DNA of 64,000 nucleotides from UBA7672 sp041398245 (GTDB lineage Bacteria; Pseudomonadota; Alphaproteobacteria; Caulobacterales; Hyphomonadaceae): contig JAWKVC010000006.1 of assembly GCA_041398245.1 (NCBI GenBank), forward strand, positions 134,177 to 198,176, in the 5' to 3' direction. Positions 37,596-45,716 of the stretch are shown one piece after another (position 1 is the first letter of the stretch; each line of letters starts with the position of its first letter). Under the pieces are notes generated by a model, which was given only the letters and a program-made list of their open reading frames with translations, was not told where the DNA came from and made no database searches. A program made the translations under genes and the position numbers.

Positions 37596-38621
37596 ATGCG
37601 AGCGCTTGCATGTGCTTTCCTGCTGGCCGGGTGCGCGACAGGTGCGCCGGCCGCACCGGTCGAGACTGCAGCGAACATCGCACGCGGCCTGGATTGCATG
37701 TTCGTCGCGGAAGAAGAAGCCGCGGCGAGCGCCGGCGTGCCGAATGTCACACATGCGGGCGTGCGCCTCGATCCCCAGCCGCCGCCGTCGACCAATCCCG
37801 ATGACGCCATCGCCGTGCGGGCGAACATCCCGCGCTCGGCCCAGCCGCCACTGACCGCCAGCCAGAAGCGTATCCTGATGTGCGGTTACGAGATGGACGA
37901 AGCCAACGCGCGAATGCCGTTTTCGCTGTTCGTCCCGGAGGGCTACGACCCAGCGCGCAAGTGGCCCCTGATTGTCGACCTGCACGGTTCCGGCGTGACG
38001 CCGCTGCAGCAGATGCTGTTTGACGGCACAACGGACTTTGCCCAGCGCGACGGTTACATCGTCGTTGCGCCGATGGGATACTCGACCCGCGGCGGCTGGG
38101 GCCCGTCACGCGGCAACCCGCAATCGGTGGAGACCGCGGACATGAATCCCGCCACGGGCGCGAAGTGGGCGATCAACGAGTTATCCGAACAGGATGCGAT
38201 GACCATGCTGGCCATGATGCGCACGACATTCAACATAGATCCTGACCGGATCTATCTGATGGGCCATTCCATGGGTGGGTTTGGCACATTCTTCCTCGGC
38301 GCCAAGCACAACACGATCTGGGCAGGCATCGCGCCGATCGCGGGCGGGGGCGTCGGACCGAATGCGCCGGCCGAGCGGCTGAAACAAGTGCCGGTGCTGG
38401 TGATGCATGGGGCCGAAGACAATGTTGTGCGCAAGGAAAGCTCGCGGAATTCGGTGCGCGAGCTCCAGAGTGTGGGCGCGCAGCATATCTATCTCGAGTT
38501 TCCCGGCCTTGAGCATGAATTCTTCATCCGGCGCGGGCGCGACAATCTGGAGAAGGTGTTCGACTTCTTCAATCTCGTCTCGAAACACACGAACGCCGGT
38601 CCGATACCCGACGCACAATGA
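37596..38621 (+). CDS. Alpha/beta hydrolase (PHB depolymerase/esterase type), predicted lipoprotein
   Basis: A 341-residue exported hydrolase with a very short signal (MRALACAFLLAGCAT). The catalytic part has WPLIVDLHGSGVT (oxyanion loop), YLMGHSMGGFGTFFLG (nucleophile Ser), VLVMHGAEDNVV (Asp) and GLEHEFF (His). The layout resembles extracellular polyhydroxybutyrate depolymerase or feruloyl-esterase-like enzymes. The Cys-containing N-terminal segment before residue 100 is not recognised. Confidence 0.9.
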   Translation: MRALACAFLLAGCATGAPAAPVETAANIARGLDCMFVAEEEAAASAGVPNVTHAGVRLDPQPPPSTNPDDAIAVRANIPRSAQPPLTASQKRILMCGYEMDEANARMPFSLFVPEGYDPARKWPLIVDLHGSGVTPLQQMLFDGTTDFAQRDGYIVVAPMGYSTRGGWGPSRGNPQSVETADMNPATGAKWAINELSEQDAMTMLAMMRTTFNIDPDRIYLMGHSMGGFGTFFLGAKHNTIWAGIAPIAGGGVGPNAPAERLKQVPVLVMHGAEDNVVRKESSRNSVRELQSVGAQHIYLEFPGLEHEFFIRRGRDNLEKVFDFFNLVSKHTNAGPIPDAQ

Positions 38622-38678
38622 CGCTTGGCCTGTCATGTCCGGCCGCTAGAGTGAGCCGGACAAACGCGGGAGAAGCGC

Positions 38679-39557
38679 ATGGCGGGACGGTTGGCAGGCA
38701 AGGTGGCTGTGATCACGGGAGCGGCCAGCGGCATCGGCCGCGCGACCGTGGACTTGTTCATCGCGGAAGGCGCGCGGGTGATCGCCGCCGACGTCCAGGA
38801 AGACAAGGGCGCCCAGATCGAGCATGAGCACAAGGACAAGGTACGCTTCGTTCGCTGCGACGTCATGGCGGAAGCCGACATCGCGTCCGCGGTGAAGGCG
38901 GCGAAGGACAGTTTCGGCCGGCTCGACATCCTGTTCAACAACGCCGGGACCGGCGGCGCGCGCGAAATGCCGGACGGCGTTACCGCGGAGGGCTTCGACT
39001 CCGTGATGCATCTTCATGTCCGCGCGGCGCTGTTCGGCATGAAATACGCAATCCCGATCATGCGCGAGCAGGGCGGCGGCTCGATCATCTCGACGGCGTC
39101 CATCGCGGGGCTGCGTACGGGATACGGCCCATTGCTCTATTCCATCGCCAAGGCGGCGATCATTCACATGACCCACGCGGCGGCCGCGCAGCTGGGGCCG
39201 GAGAATATCCGCGTGAACTGCATCTGCCCCGGCATGATCGCCACCAACATCTTCGCTGCGTCCTTCGGCATTCCGCGACAGCTTGCCGAGACGCGTATCG
39301 ACGCGCTTGCGGAGGCGAGCAAGAACACCCAGCCGATTCCGCGCGGCGGACGCGGCAGCGACATTGCGGAGGCTGCACTCTATCTGGGCTCGGATGGCTC
39401 CAGCTTTGTGACCGGGCACGCGCTTGTCGTTGATGGCGGGATCACGCTGGGCCCGAACGATGCAGCGCGATTTGCGACATTCGCTCCCGTGTTTGGCGCG
39501 CTGGGCGTTGATGCGGAACAGCTGGCGGCGATCTTCAATCCGCCCAAGGCAGACTGA
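38679..39557 (+). CDS. Short-chain dehydrogenase/reductase
   Basis: A 292-residue SDR. The cofactor motif is VITGAASGIGRATVDLFIAEG with Asp in the following strand (AADVQED), favouring NAD(H). The catalytic motif is LLYSIAKAAIIHMTHA (Tyr-x3-Lys) preceded by STASIAG. The C-terminus ends with VTGHALVVDGGITLGPND plus a 30-residue extension. The alcohol or ketone substrate is not evident. Confidence 0.93.
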   Translation: MAGRLAGKVAVITGAASGIGRATVDLFIAEGARVIAADVQEDKGAQIEHEHKDKVRFVRCDVMAEADIASAVKAAKDSFGRLDILFNNAGTGGAREMPDGVTAEGFDSVMHLHVRAALFGMKYAIPIMREQGGGSIISTASIAGLRTGYGPLLYSIAKAAIIHMTHAAAAQLGPENIRVNCICPGMIATNIFAASFGIPRQLAETRIDALAEASKNTQPIPRGGRGSDIAEAALYLGSDGSSFVTGHALVVDGGITLGPNDAARFATFAPVFGALGVDAEQLAAIFNPPKAD

Positions 39558-39630
39558 TCGGCGCGCGCGCCACGGAATTGCCACGCCCGCGCGGGTTGTT
39601 CGCGGCGGCCAAAGGCGCCACATCAGGCCC

Positions 39631-40089
39631 ATGGTTGCCGATTTCTTCAAGCGCATGCTGCGGGCGTCCGAACCGGCGGAACTGCGCCAGGACGATGCCC
39701 GCGCAGCGATCACGGCGGTGCTGGTGATGGCGGCGCGCGCCGATGGGGTCTACGATGAGGCCGAGCGCGAGGTTGTCGACAAGGCGCTGATGCAACGCTT
39801 TGCGCTGGGGATGGAGGATGCCCGGGCCTTGCGCGCGCAGGGCGAGGAAGCCGAGTCCGAGTCGATCGACATCTATCAGTTCACGAAAGCGATCCGGACT
39901 GCGATCCCGCATGAGGACAGGATCGCGATCGTCGAGGCGCTGTGGTCCGTCGTGCTGGCCGATGGCGAGCGCGATCCGCACGAGGACTCGCTGATGCGGC
40001 AGCTTGTGGACCGCCTGGGCCTGTCGCCAATGGACTCAGCGCTGGCGCGTCAGAAGGTGCAAGGCCACGGCAGCATCAGCGGGATGTGA
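39631..40089 (+). CDS. TerB-like (tellurite resistance B) protein
   Basis: A 152-residue all-helical protein of the TerB/DjlA-N type. VLVMAARADGVYDEAEREVVDKAL and LWSVVLADGERDPHEDSLMRQL are the paired acidic repeats that bind divalent metal in this fold. There is no tellurite operon nearby, and stand-alone members have no firm role. The next gene converges on it. Confidence 0.88.
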   Translation: MVADFFKRMLRASEPAELRQDDARAAITAVLVMAARADGVYDEAEREVVDKALMQRFALGMEDARALRAQGEEAESESIDIYQFTKAIRTAIPHEDRIAIVEALWSVVLADGERDPHEDSLMRQLVDRLGLSPMDSALARQKVQGHGSISGM

Positions 40090-40094
40090 GCCGC

Positions 40095-41309
40095 TTAGTC
40101 GCCGCTGGCGTTGCCTGCCGGGGTGGCGGCGAGCAGCAGGTCGCCCATGCGGAACCAGTCGGTCTTCGGAAGACCCAGCTGGTAGTCGAGCCAGGTCGGC
40201 ATGATCTTGCCGGCGCGTGAACCGCGCGTGTTCGACAGGATGACAATGCCCGTCTTCTGCTCGGGCAGCCATGCGATCTGCGAGACGAAGCCCTCGACGC
40301 TGCCGGAATGCGTCATCAGCTTGTGTCCGGCATATATGTAGGTGCGCCAGCCAAGGCCGTAGGACGTTTTGGTCACCGGCGTTTTCAGGGCGCGCTGGCG
40401 CGCGGACTCCGGCGGCGTGTCGACGCGGCTGCGATGCGCCTCCTCGAGCACGGCCCAGGACAGCACGTCAGGCCGTCCGCCCATCTGCGCAATCAACCAT
40501 TTGCTGAGATCGCTGATCGAGGCGTTCATGCCGCCAGCGGCGGGGACCCGGTAGTACGGTTCAGTCACCGGAACGGAGACCCAGCCATCCCCGGCGCGCC
40601 GGTGGGGGTGGGCCCAGTTGCCCGTCGCCATCAGGCCGTTGCGGCCGAGCGAGGCGGTGGTCATGCCGAGCGGCTTCAGGATGCGGTCCTGCAGTTCGTC
40701 TTCATAGGCGCGGCCGGTTTCCTTCGTGATCGCATCGGCGATGATGTTGAAGGTGGTGTTCTGGTAGGTGAAGCAGGTGCCGGGCTTGCAGGTCGATTTC
40801 ACCGATCCGTACTTAGCGAGGATGTCTTTCGGCGGTGTGCCGGCTTCAAGCAGGTTGTCATAGGCGTAGGGCGGCAGGCCGGTGCGATGTGAGAGCACAT
40901 CCTCCAGCGTAACGGCCTGCGTGTCCGCTGCGCTGCGCAGCTTGAACTGCGGCGCGTAGGCGATCGCCCTGGTCTGCAGGTCGAGCTTGCCTTCCGACTG
41001 TTCCAGCGCGGCAAGCGTGCCAGCGAAACCCTTGGACAGCGAGGCAAGGCGGAAGACAGTGTCGGGCGTAACCTTCTGCGTACCGCCCGCTTCGGTGACG
41101 CCATAGGTACGTATGAGAACGATCTTGTCCTCTTTCACCACGGCGACGGCGAGGCCGACAAAGTCCGGCGCGGTGGCGGCGTTATCGAGCTCGGACGCGA
41201 AATCGAGCAGCGCCTGATATTCGCGGGTCGCCTGCGCTTCGGCCGGCGCAGCCAGCGGAGCGGCAAGGCCAAGGGCGAGCGCAACAAGAAGGGAACGGCG
41301 TTTCAACAA
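40095..41309 (-). CDS. Exported serine hydrolase of the beta-lactamase family
   Basis: A 404-residue protein with a signal peptide (LLVALALGLAAPLAAPAEA). The class C beta-lactamase/DD-peptidase motifs are S90-L-S-K93 in RLASLSKGF, Tyr-containing FTYQNTTFNIIADAI, and MTHSGSVEGF near the C-terminus (the KTG-equivalent HSG). It acts in the periplasm on an ester or peptide. A true beta-lactamase is possible but not indicated by context. Confidence 0.9.
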   Translation of the reverse strand: MLKRRSLLVALALGLAAPLAAPAEAQATREYQALLDFASELDNAATAPDFVGLAVAVVKEDKIVLIRTYGVTEAGGTQKVTPDTVFRLASLSKGFAGTLAALEQSEGKLDLQTRAIAYAPQFKLRSAADTQAVTLEDVLSHRTGLPPYAYDNLLEAGTPPKDILAKYGSVKSTCKPGTCFTYQNTTFNIIADAITKETGRAYEDELQDRILKPLGMTTASLGRNGLMATGNWAHPHRRAGDGWVSVPVTEPYYRVPAAGGMNASISDLSKWLIAQMGGRPDVLSWAVLEEAHRSRVDTPPESARQRALKTPVTKTSYGLGWRTYIYAGHKLMTHSGSVEGFVSQIAWLPEQKTGIVILSNTRGSRAGKIMPTWLDYQLGLPKTDWFRMGDLLLAATPAGNASGD

Positions 41310-41404
41310 GACCCCCGACTGGGCGGACGGCGCGGCAGCGGCAAATCACCTCTGCCGGGCAATCCTTGAGGAAACAAGTTAACGGCGAACTAGGCGGGAA
41401 TTTG

Positions 41405-41884
41405 TCAGATACCTGACGAGCTGGCGAGCGTTTCGCGCACCGCCATCAGCACTTTTCCGAGAAGATTCTGGCCCTGCCAGCTGGCGGGATCCTGCGCGGC
41501 CGGGTCATCGATCGCCAGCCCGATGCCCCAGATGAAATCCTTGGGGTTGGCTTCGGCCAGGAGGGAGTCGCCAGTTTCCAGAAGGCGGCGGCGTAACCCC
41601 GCATTCTGGCCGAATTTTGCGAGATTGCCGGCCGTCACGATGGCGACCTTCCGCCCGTCCCACGTTTCGCCGACGAAACCAGCAACGCGCCCGCCCATCA
41701 TCTTGTGCTCGTGCGGGCTGTCGGATCGCATGATGCGTTCAGCCATCGCGTCATCGCCGAAGAGCCGCGCCTTTTCGGCGTGCATGTATTGCTCGGCGCA
41801 GATGTAGTCGCGGCCATCCACGCTGAACCGCGCGGCGTGGAACTGGCTGAACGGGCCCTTCATGAAGAGATGGACCGCTTGCAT
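41405..41884 (-). CDS. NADAR family protein (YbiA-like N-glycosidase)
   Basis: A 159-residue NADAR/DUF1768 protein. FMKGPFSQFHAARFSVDGRDYICAEQYMHAEKARLFG gives the family's N-terminal core; KDFIWGIGLAIDD and NLLGKVLMAVRE its C-terminal core. Family members hydrolyse N-glycosidic bonds, for example in reactive riboflavin intermediates or ADP-ribosylated substrates. It follows the adenosyltransferase gene after seven bases on the same strand, so they are probably one operon. Confidence 0.92.
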   Translation of the reverse strand: MQAVHLFMKGPFSQFHAARFSVDGRDYICAEQYMHAEKARLFGDDAMAERIMRSDSPHEHKMMGGRVAGFVGETWDGRKVAIVTAGNLAKFGQNAGLRRRLLETGDSLLAEANPKDFIWGIGLAIDDPAAQDPASWQGQNLLGKVLMAVRETLASSSGI

Positions 41885-41891
41885 CGGCTTG

Positions 41892-42470
41892 CTAGCGATT
41901 GGCGCCGGGAACCCAGAGCACGTCGCTGGCGCCGTTTTCGTTGGCGCGGCGGGCGGCGACGAACAGGAAGTCCGACAGGCGGTTGGCGTAGGCCAGCGCC
42001 GGGGTCGAAACGACCTCGCCCGGCGTTGCGGCGAGCTGGGCGACCAGCCGTTCGGCGCGGCGCGAAACGGCGCGCGCGACGTGCAGGTGCGCCGCGAGAG
42101 CCGAGCCGCCCGGCAGGATGAAGCTGTTGAGCGGCGGGATCGCCGCGTTCATCTGGTCGATCTCGGTTTCAAGGCGCGTCACCTGCGCTTCGACAATGCG
42201 AAGCGGCGTCCAGCCGAGCGGCTTGTCGCGTTCGGGCGTTGCAAGGTCAGCCCCCAGATCGAAGAGATCGTTCTGGATGCGGCCCAGCATGGCGTCGAGC
42301 TCCGCGTCATCTCCGGCATGAAGCCGCGCGACGCCGATGGCCGAGTTGGTTTCATCGACCGCGCCATAGCTCTCGACTCGGATATTCCATTTTTCAACGC
42401 GTTCGCCCGTGGCGAGGCCGGTCGTGCCGTCGTCACCGGTGCGTGTGTAGATCTTGTTCAGGACAACCAT
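41892..42470 (-). CDS. Cob(I)yrinic acid a,c-diamide adenosyltransferase, PduO type
   Basis: A 192-residue PduO-type ATP:cobalamin adenosyltransferase. It has the ATP-binding N-terminus KIYTRTGDDGTTGLATGERV, and the signature SRRAERLV and YANRLSDFLFVAARRAN near the end. It makes adenosylcobalamin, the cofactor required by the Ecm encoded in this window, so a functional partnership is likely; the equivalent in methylotrophs is MeaD. I chose the ATG at 42470 over one five codons upstream because the family begins MVxLNKIYTRTGD. Confidence 0.94.
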   Translation of the reverse strand: MVVLNKIYTRTGDDGTTGLATGERVEKWNIRVESYGAVDETNSAIGVARLHAGDDAELDAMLGRIQNDLFDLGADLATPERDKPLGWTPLRIVEAQVTRLETEIDQMNAAIPPLNSFILPGGSALAAHLHVARAVSRRAERLVAQLAATPGEVVSTPALAYANRLSDFLFVAARRANENGASDVLWVPGANR

Positions 42471-42511
42471 GGCGCAGGTTCGCACCGGGCCGCATCAGTG
42501 GTCAATGCAGG

Positions 42512-42919
42512 CTAGGGCAGGACCGCATAGGCCTCGTAACGGGCGGTAATGGGCGATGCCAGCACATCCAGCGACGGCAGGGGCACGCGCAGGTAGGGAA
42601 GGCGCTGTTTCGCCGGCGCCGTTGCACGCGGGGCGATACGCCAACCGCGCAGGTCCGGCGCCGAGTTCAGAAGCGCATCGACGGCGGCGTCCGCGCCGGA
42701 CAGCGTGAGGCAGCAGTGGCCATCGGCTGAACGGGAGACGTCGGCTTCGAGCGTGGAATCGACCCGCTTGATGCGGTCATTGAGGCCGGCGATCACCCAT
42801 TCCGCGTCGGCTTCGCCGCGGGACAGCGCTTCAAGTGCGTTGGCGACGCCCTGGGCTTCAGCGGCAAACCATGTCCAGAACCGCTTCGGATTCGAATCGA
42901 TGCCGCGCCGTCCCAGCAT
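42512..42919 (-). CDS. Hypothetical protein
   Basis: A 135-residue protein from an ATG with AGGAG seven bases upstream. It begins with an aromatic motif (PKRFWTWFAAEAQGVANALEAL) and ends with LPYLRVPLPSLDVLASPITARYEAYAVLP. No family is recognised with confidence. It lies 41 bases upstream of the adenosyltransferase on the same strand and is likely in that operon. Confidence 0.65.
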   Translation of the reverse strand: MLGRRGIDSNPKRFWTWFAAEAQGVANALEALSRGEADAEWVIAGLNDRIKRVDSTLEADVSRSADGHCCLTLSGADAAVDALLNSAPDLRGWRIAPRATAPAKQRLPYLRVPLPSLDVLASPITARYEAYAVLP

Positions 42920-43077
42920 GCCCACACTCCTGCCGCTCATCCGGCCCGAGCATCCTCGCAGGGACTGTTTCAGGCTTGGATAATCCGATCAGGTGAATTT
43001 CACCGATCCAACCCGAACCTGCGATGAACACAGGTCCGCCAGCGTGACGGGATGATGAAACCGGACCGTCGGTCAGA

Positions 43078-43281
43078 TCAGCGGAAGGCGCCCGCGACGG
43101 CTCCGAGCGCAACCAGCAGGATGATCGCGATGAACTGCACCAGTACGCGCAGGCGCATCAGCTTGTTGGAGCGGGAGCGGGCCTGATCGTCGTTGCGCAC
43201 CAGGTTCACGACGCCGAAGGCCAGAACCACGAATACCGCGCCAATGGCGACGTAGACGCCGTAGGAGAGCCAGAGTTCCAT
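43078..43281 (-). CDS. Twin transmembrane (HIG1-like) protein
   Basis: A 67-residue protein with two helices (YGVYVAIGAVFVVLAFGVVNLV and LRVLVQFIAIILLVALGAVAG) joined by a basic loop (RSRSNKLMRLR). This is the layout of the HIG1/twin-transmembrane family, small inner-membrane proteins linked to respiratory complexes. I recall it next to the PduO-type adenosyltransferase and etfBA in other Alphaproteobacteria. No Shine-Dalgarno is visible; the start codon lies inside a palindrome (CATTTG-T-CAAATG, 43279-43291). Confidence 0.85.
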   Translation of the reverse strand: MELWLSYGVYVAIGAVFVVLAFGVVNLVRNDDQARSRSNKLMRLRVLVQFIAIILLVALGAVAGAFR

Positions 43282-43336
43282 TTGTCAAATGTAGTCCCGA
43301 AAGCCCCGTTACGCCATGGTGGGGCTGTGCGGCCGT

Positions 43337-43855
43337 TTAGCGGCTTCCGTCCGGCGCGAAACGCTCATCCGTCCACACCAGATCGTCAAAAGCCATGGCG
43401 CCGCGTAATTCGCCCACAGCCGACCGGATGGCGTTGTCCCCGCAGCCGACGCGGTAGTTCAGCGTCTTCTGGCGGCCGGCGGCGGTCCGCCAGGTAATGC
43501 TGACCACCGGCGGACCCGGCTGGCAGGAAGGCAGGGAGCTTTCCGTCTGCTGGGGCGACAGGGTCCAGAAGGATATCTCTTCCAGCGCAGCGACGGCGCG
43601 CGTCCACGCGGACTCATCCAGCAAGCCTTCATGGACGCCCGGCGATTTCACGAACCGCTCCGCATGAAGAACGTAGGATCCATCCGGGCGGAGGGTCGTC
43701 GCATAGACGGGGCAGGTCGCCTCGCATGCGCCTTCGCTGAGCACAATGACCGGGTCGTCCTTCTGGGCGGCGATGACGCCTTGTTCCGCCTGCGAACAAG
43801 CGCAGGCGGCAAGGGCGAGCAGGCTTGCGAGCGACGTACGGAAGCGTCCAGTCAT
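43337..43855 (-). CDS. DUF6438-like lipoprotein
   Basis: A 172-residue protein with a lipoprotein signal (SLLALAACACSQ). The mature part starts VIVLSEGACEATCPVYATTLRPDGSYVLHAERFVK, which fits DUF6438: a Cys-x3-Cys, then a beta-rich fold. Further Cys residues (PSCQPG, YRVGCG) suggest two disulfides. No function is known for the family. It precedes the two methyltransferase-like genes only by position; they are on the same strand but upstream. Confidence 0.8.
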   Translation of the reverse strand: MTGRFRTSLASLLALAACACSQAEQGVIAAQKDDPVIVLSEGACEATCPVYATTLRPDGSYVLHAERFVKSPGVHEGLLDESAWTRAVAALEEISFWTLSPQQTESSLPSCQPGPPVVSITWRTAAGRQKTLNYRVGCGDNAIRSAVGELRGAMAFDDLVWTDERFAPDGSR

Positions 43856-43918
43856 GGCTGTGAATCTAGATTGCTTCGCCAGCCCTGACGAGAGCGACCG
43901 AGCGGTATCGCCGGACCG

Positions 43919-44692
43919 CTAGGGTTTGCGGAACCGGAACAGGAACTGGTCCGTATGCCGGCGCAGATCGGGCGCGAAGGGCGACTTGGTGCGGTCATCC
44001 TCCGGATTGGCCAGCACATCGCTCTTGTCGACATAAACGAAACCAGCCGTCTTGGCTGCTTCAAGCACATGAGCCGGATCGATCCGGTGCAGCGTCTGGG
44101 CCGACGTCTTGGCGGGCGTGCCGGCGACTGCGGCGTGGTCCATGGCGATGAACTCGCCGCCCGGCTTTAGCACGCGCGCGATCTCGGTGAATGATTTGGC
44201 CGGATCACCCAGACCATCCGTGTCCTTTGGCGTGTACCAGACTTCATGCGGGCCGAGAATCCAGAGGACCTTGTCGACCGAGCCGTCCGCCGCTTCGAGC
44301 TTGTCGAAGTGGGTCTTGGTGATGACGGCGTTGGGCAGCTGTCCGCCATCGACGCGCGCCTGATAGGCCGGATCGCCATAGGCGAATTCCGGCGGGTACT
44401 GAACGATCAGCTTGCCTTCCGGACCGATGGCCTTCGAGATGATGTAGGAATACCAGCCGCGGCCGCCTTCCATTTCGAGCACCGTGTCGCCCGGACGGAG
44501 ACCGGCGAAGGCCAGCACTTCGGATGGCTTGCGCGCGGCGTCGTCCTTGGCGTCATCAGCCGGCCGCGATGCATCGGTGAGGATGGCCGCATAATCGGCG
44601 ACAGCCAGCGGCGGCGGCCCTGCTGGCGTGGTGGCGCAGCCAAAGGCCAGCAGCAGGGCGGCGCCCGCTGTCAGCAATGTCGTCGTTTTCAT
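43919..44692 (-). CDS. Methyltransferase-like lipoprotein, copy A
   Basis: A 257-residue protein whose ATG has GGAGGAGACGG just upstream. It starts with a lipoprotein signal (LLTAGAALLLAFGCAT). The rest resembles a class I SAM-dependent methyltransferase: LRPGDTVLEMEGGRGWYSYI (motif I), LEAADGSVDKVLWILGPHEVW (motif II), IARVLKPGGEFIAMDHAA (motif III). An export signal on a SAM-dependent enzyme is odd because SAM is cytosolic; the enzyme may be inactive or bind another ligand. It is a tandem paralogue of the next gene; both end in TDQFLxRxRKP. Confidence 0.82.
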   Translation of the reverse strand: MKTTTLLTAGAALLLAFGCATTPAGPPPLAVADYAAILTDASRPADDAKDDAARKPSEVLAFAGLRPGDTVLEMEGGRGWYSYIISKAIGPEGKLIVQYPPEFAYGDPAYQARVDGGQLPNAVITKTHFDKLEAADGSVDKVLWILGPHEVWYTPKDTDGLGDPAKSFTEIARVLKPGGEFIAMDHAAVAGTPAKTSAQTLHRIDPAHVLEAAKTAGFVYVDKSDVLANPEDDRTKSPFAPDLRRHTDQFLFRFRKP

Positions 44693-44729
44693 TCCGTCTC
44701 CTCCCGAGAGATGTCTTGTCCGGTATTTA

Positions 44730-45497
44730 TCAGGGCTTGCGATAACGCAGCAGGAACTGGTCGGTCTTGCCCTGTACTGCGGGGTCGAACACGCCCTTGG
44801 AATGATCATCGGCCGGATTGGCGAGGAGGGCGCTTTCCTCTTCGAGCACAAACCCGGCTGCGGCGATCATCGGCTTGACGATAGCGGGGTCGATCCGGTG
44901 TAGATCGTTGCCGGATGTCGCGGGCGCCCCCGGAGTCGCGACATGGTCCATCACGATGAAATAGCCGCCCGGCTTGAGAATGCGCGCGGCTTCCTTGAAG
45001 GCGCCTTCGACTGTGCCCATCGGAACATTGCCGCACGCCGCCTTGCACCACATCTCGTGCGGACCCTGGAACCACGTCACGACATCGACCGAACCATCGG
45101 CGGCTTCCAGCTTGTCGAAGACCGACCACGACACTTTCACATTCGCGAGGCGGTTGTCCTTGAGGCGTGCATCCAGCGCTTCCTTGTAGAAGCGCTCAAA
45201 CTCCTTGGGGCTCTGCATGGTGACGGCGCCGGACGCGCCGACCGCGCGCGAGAACAGCTCGGTATAGTAGCCAGCGCCCGCTTCCATCTCGAACACGGTC
45301 TTGCCTGGCCCGATTCGCGAGAAGGCGAGGACGTCAGCCGGCTTGCGGACGGCGTCGCGCTCGTAATCGGCGGACATGCGGCCGGCGGCGGACACGGTTG
45401 TGGCGTAGTCGGCGGCGCTCGGCGCCGTCATGCAGCCAGTGGCGCCAAATGCAAGCGCCGCGAGAAGGGCCGGAAGCGCGTGGGAGCGGATTCTCAT
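44730..45497 (-). CDS. Methyltransferase-like lipoprotein, copy B
   Basis: A 255-residue paralogue of the gene 37 bases downstream, sharing LAFSRIGPGKTVFEMEAGAGYYTELF, LEAADGSVDVVTWFQGPHEMW, LKPGGYFIVMDHVATPG and the C-terminal TDQFLLRYRKP. Its lipoprotein signal ends FGATGCMT. The start has GGAGACAA upstream. A Cys pair (WCKAACGN) is absent from copy A. The shared export signal indicates that both work outside the cytosol, so methyl transfer from SAM is doubtful. Confidence 0.82.
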   Translation of the reverse strand: MRIRSHALPALLAALAFGATGCMTAPSAADYATTVSAAGRMSADYERDAVRKPADVLAFSRIGPGKTVFEMEAGAGYYTELFSRAVGASGAVTMQSPKEFERFYKEALDARLKDNRLANVKVSWSVFDKLEAADGSVDVVTWFQGPHEMWCKAACGNVPMGTVEGAFKEAARILKPGGYFIVMDHVATPGAPATSGNDLHRIDPAIVKPMIAAAGFVLEEESALLANPADDHSKGVFDPAVQGKTDQFLLRYRKP

Positions 45498-45716
45498 TAC
45501 TTGTCTCCATTCCGGGCGGTCCGCGCCCGGCCGTCGCGACCATACACCGGGGCGCGGGCAGGGAAAGCGGTCGCAAACCGGGCAGTAACTGGGATCGTCA
45601 AGACAAAGCGCGCTGGTTCACCTCACGGAAGGGTTCCGCGAGGGGCCTGCGAGAGCTACATTGCGAAACAGGAGACGCGATCAGCGATAGACGCGCCCGC
45701 CACAGGAGGATTTGCC

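Noticed and set aside
39631..40089. A tellurite-resistance system
   Set aside because: Only a lone TerB-like gene is present; no terC, terD or related genes nearby.
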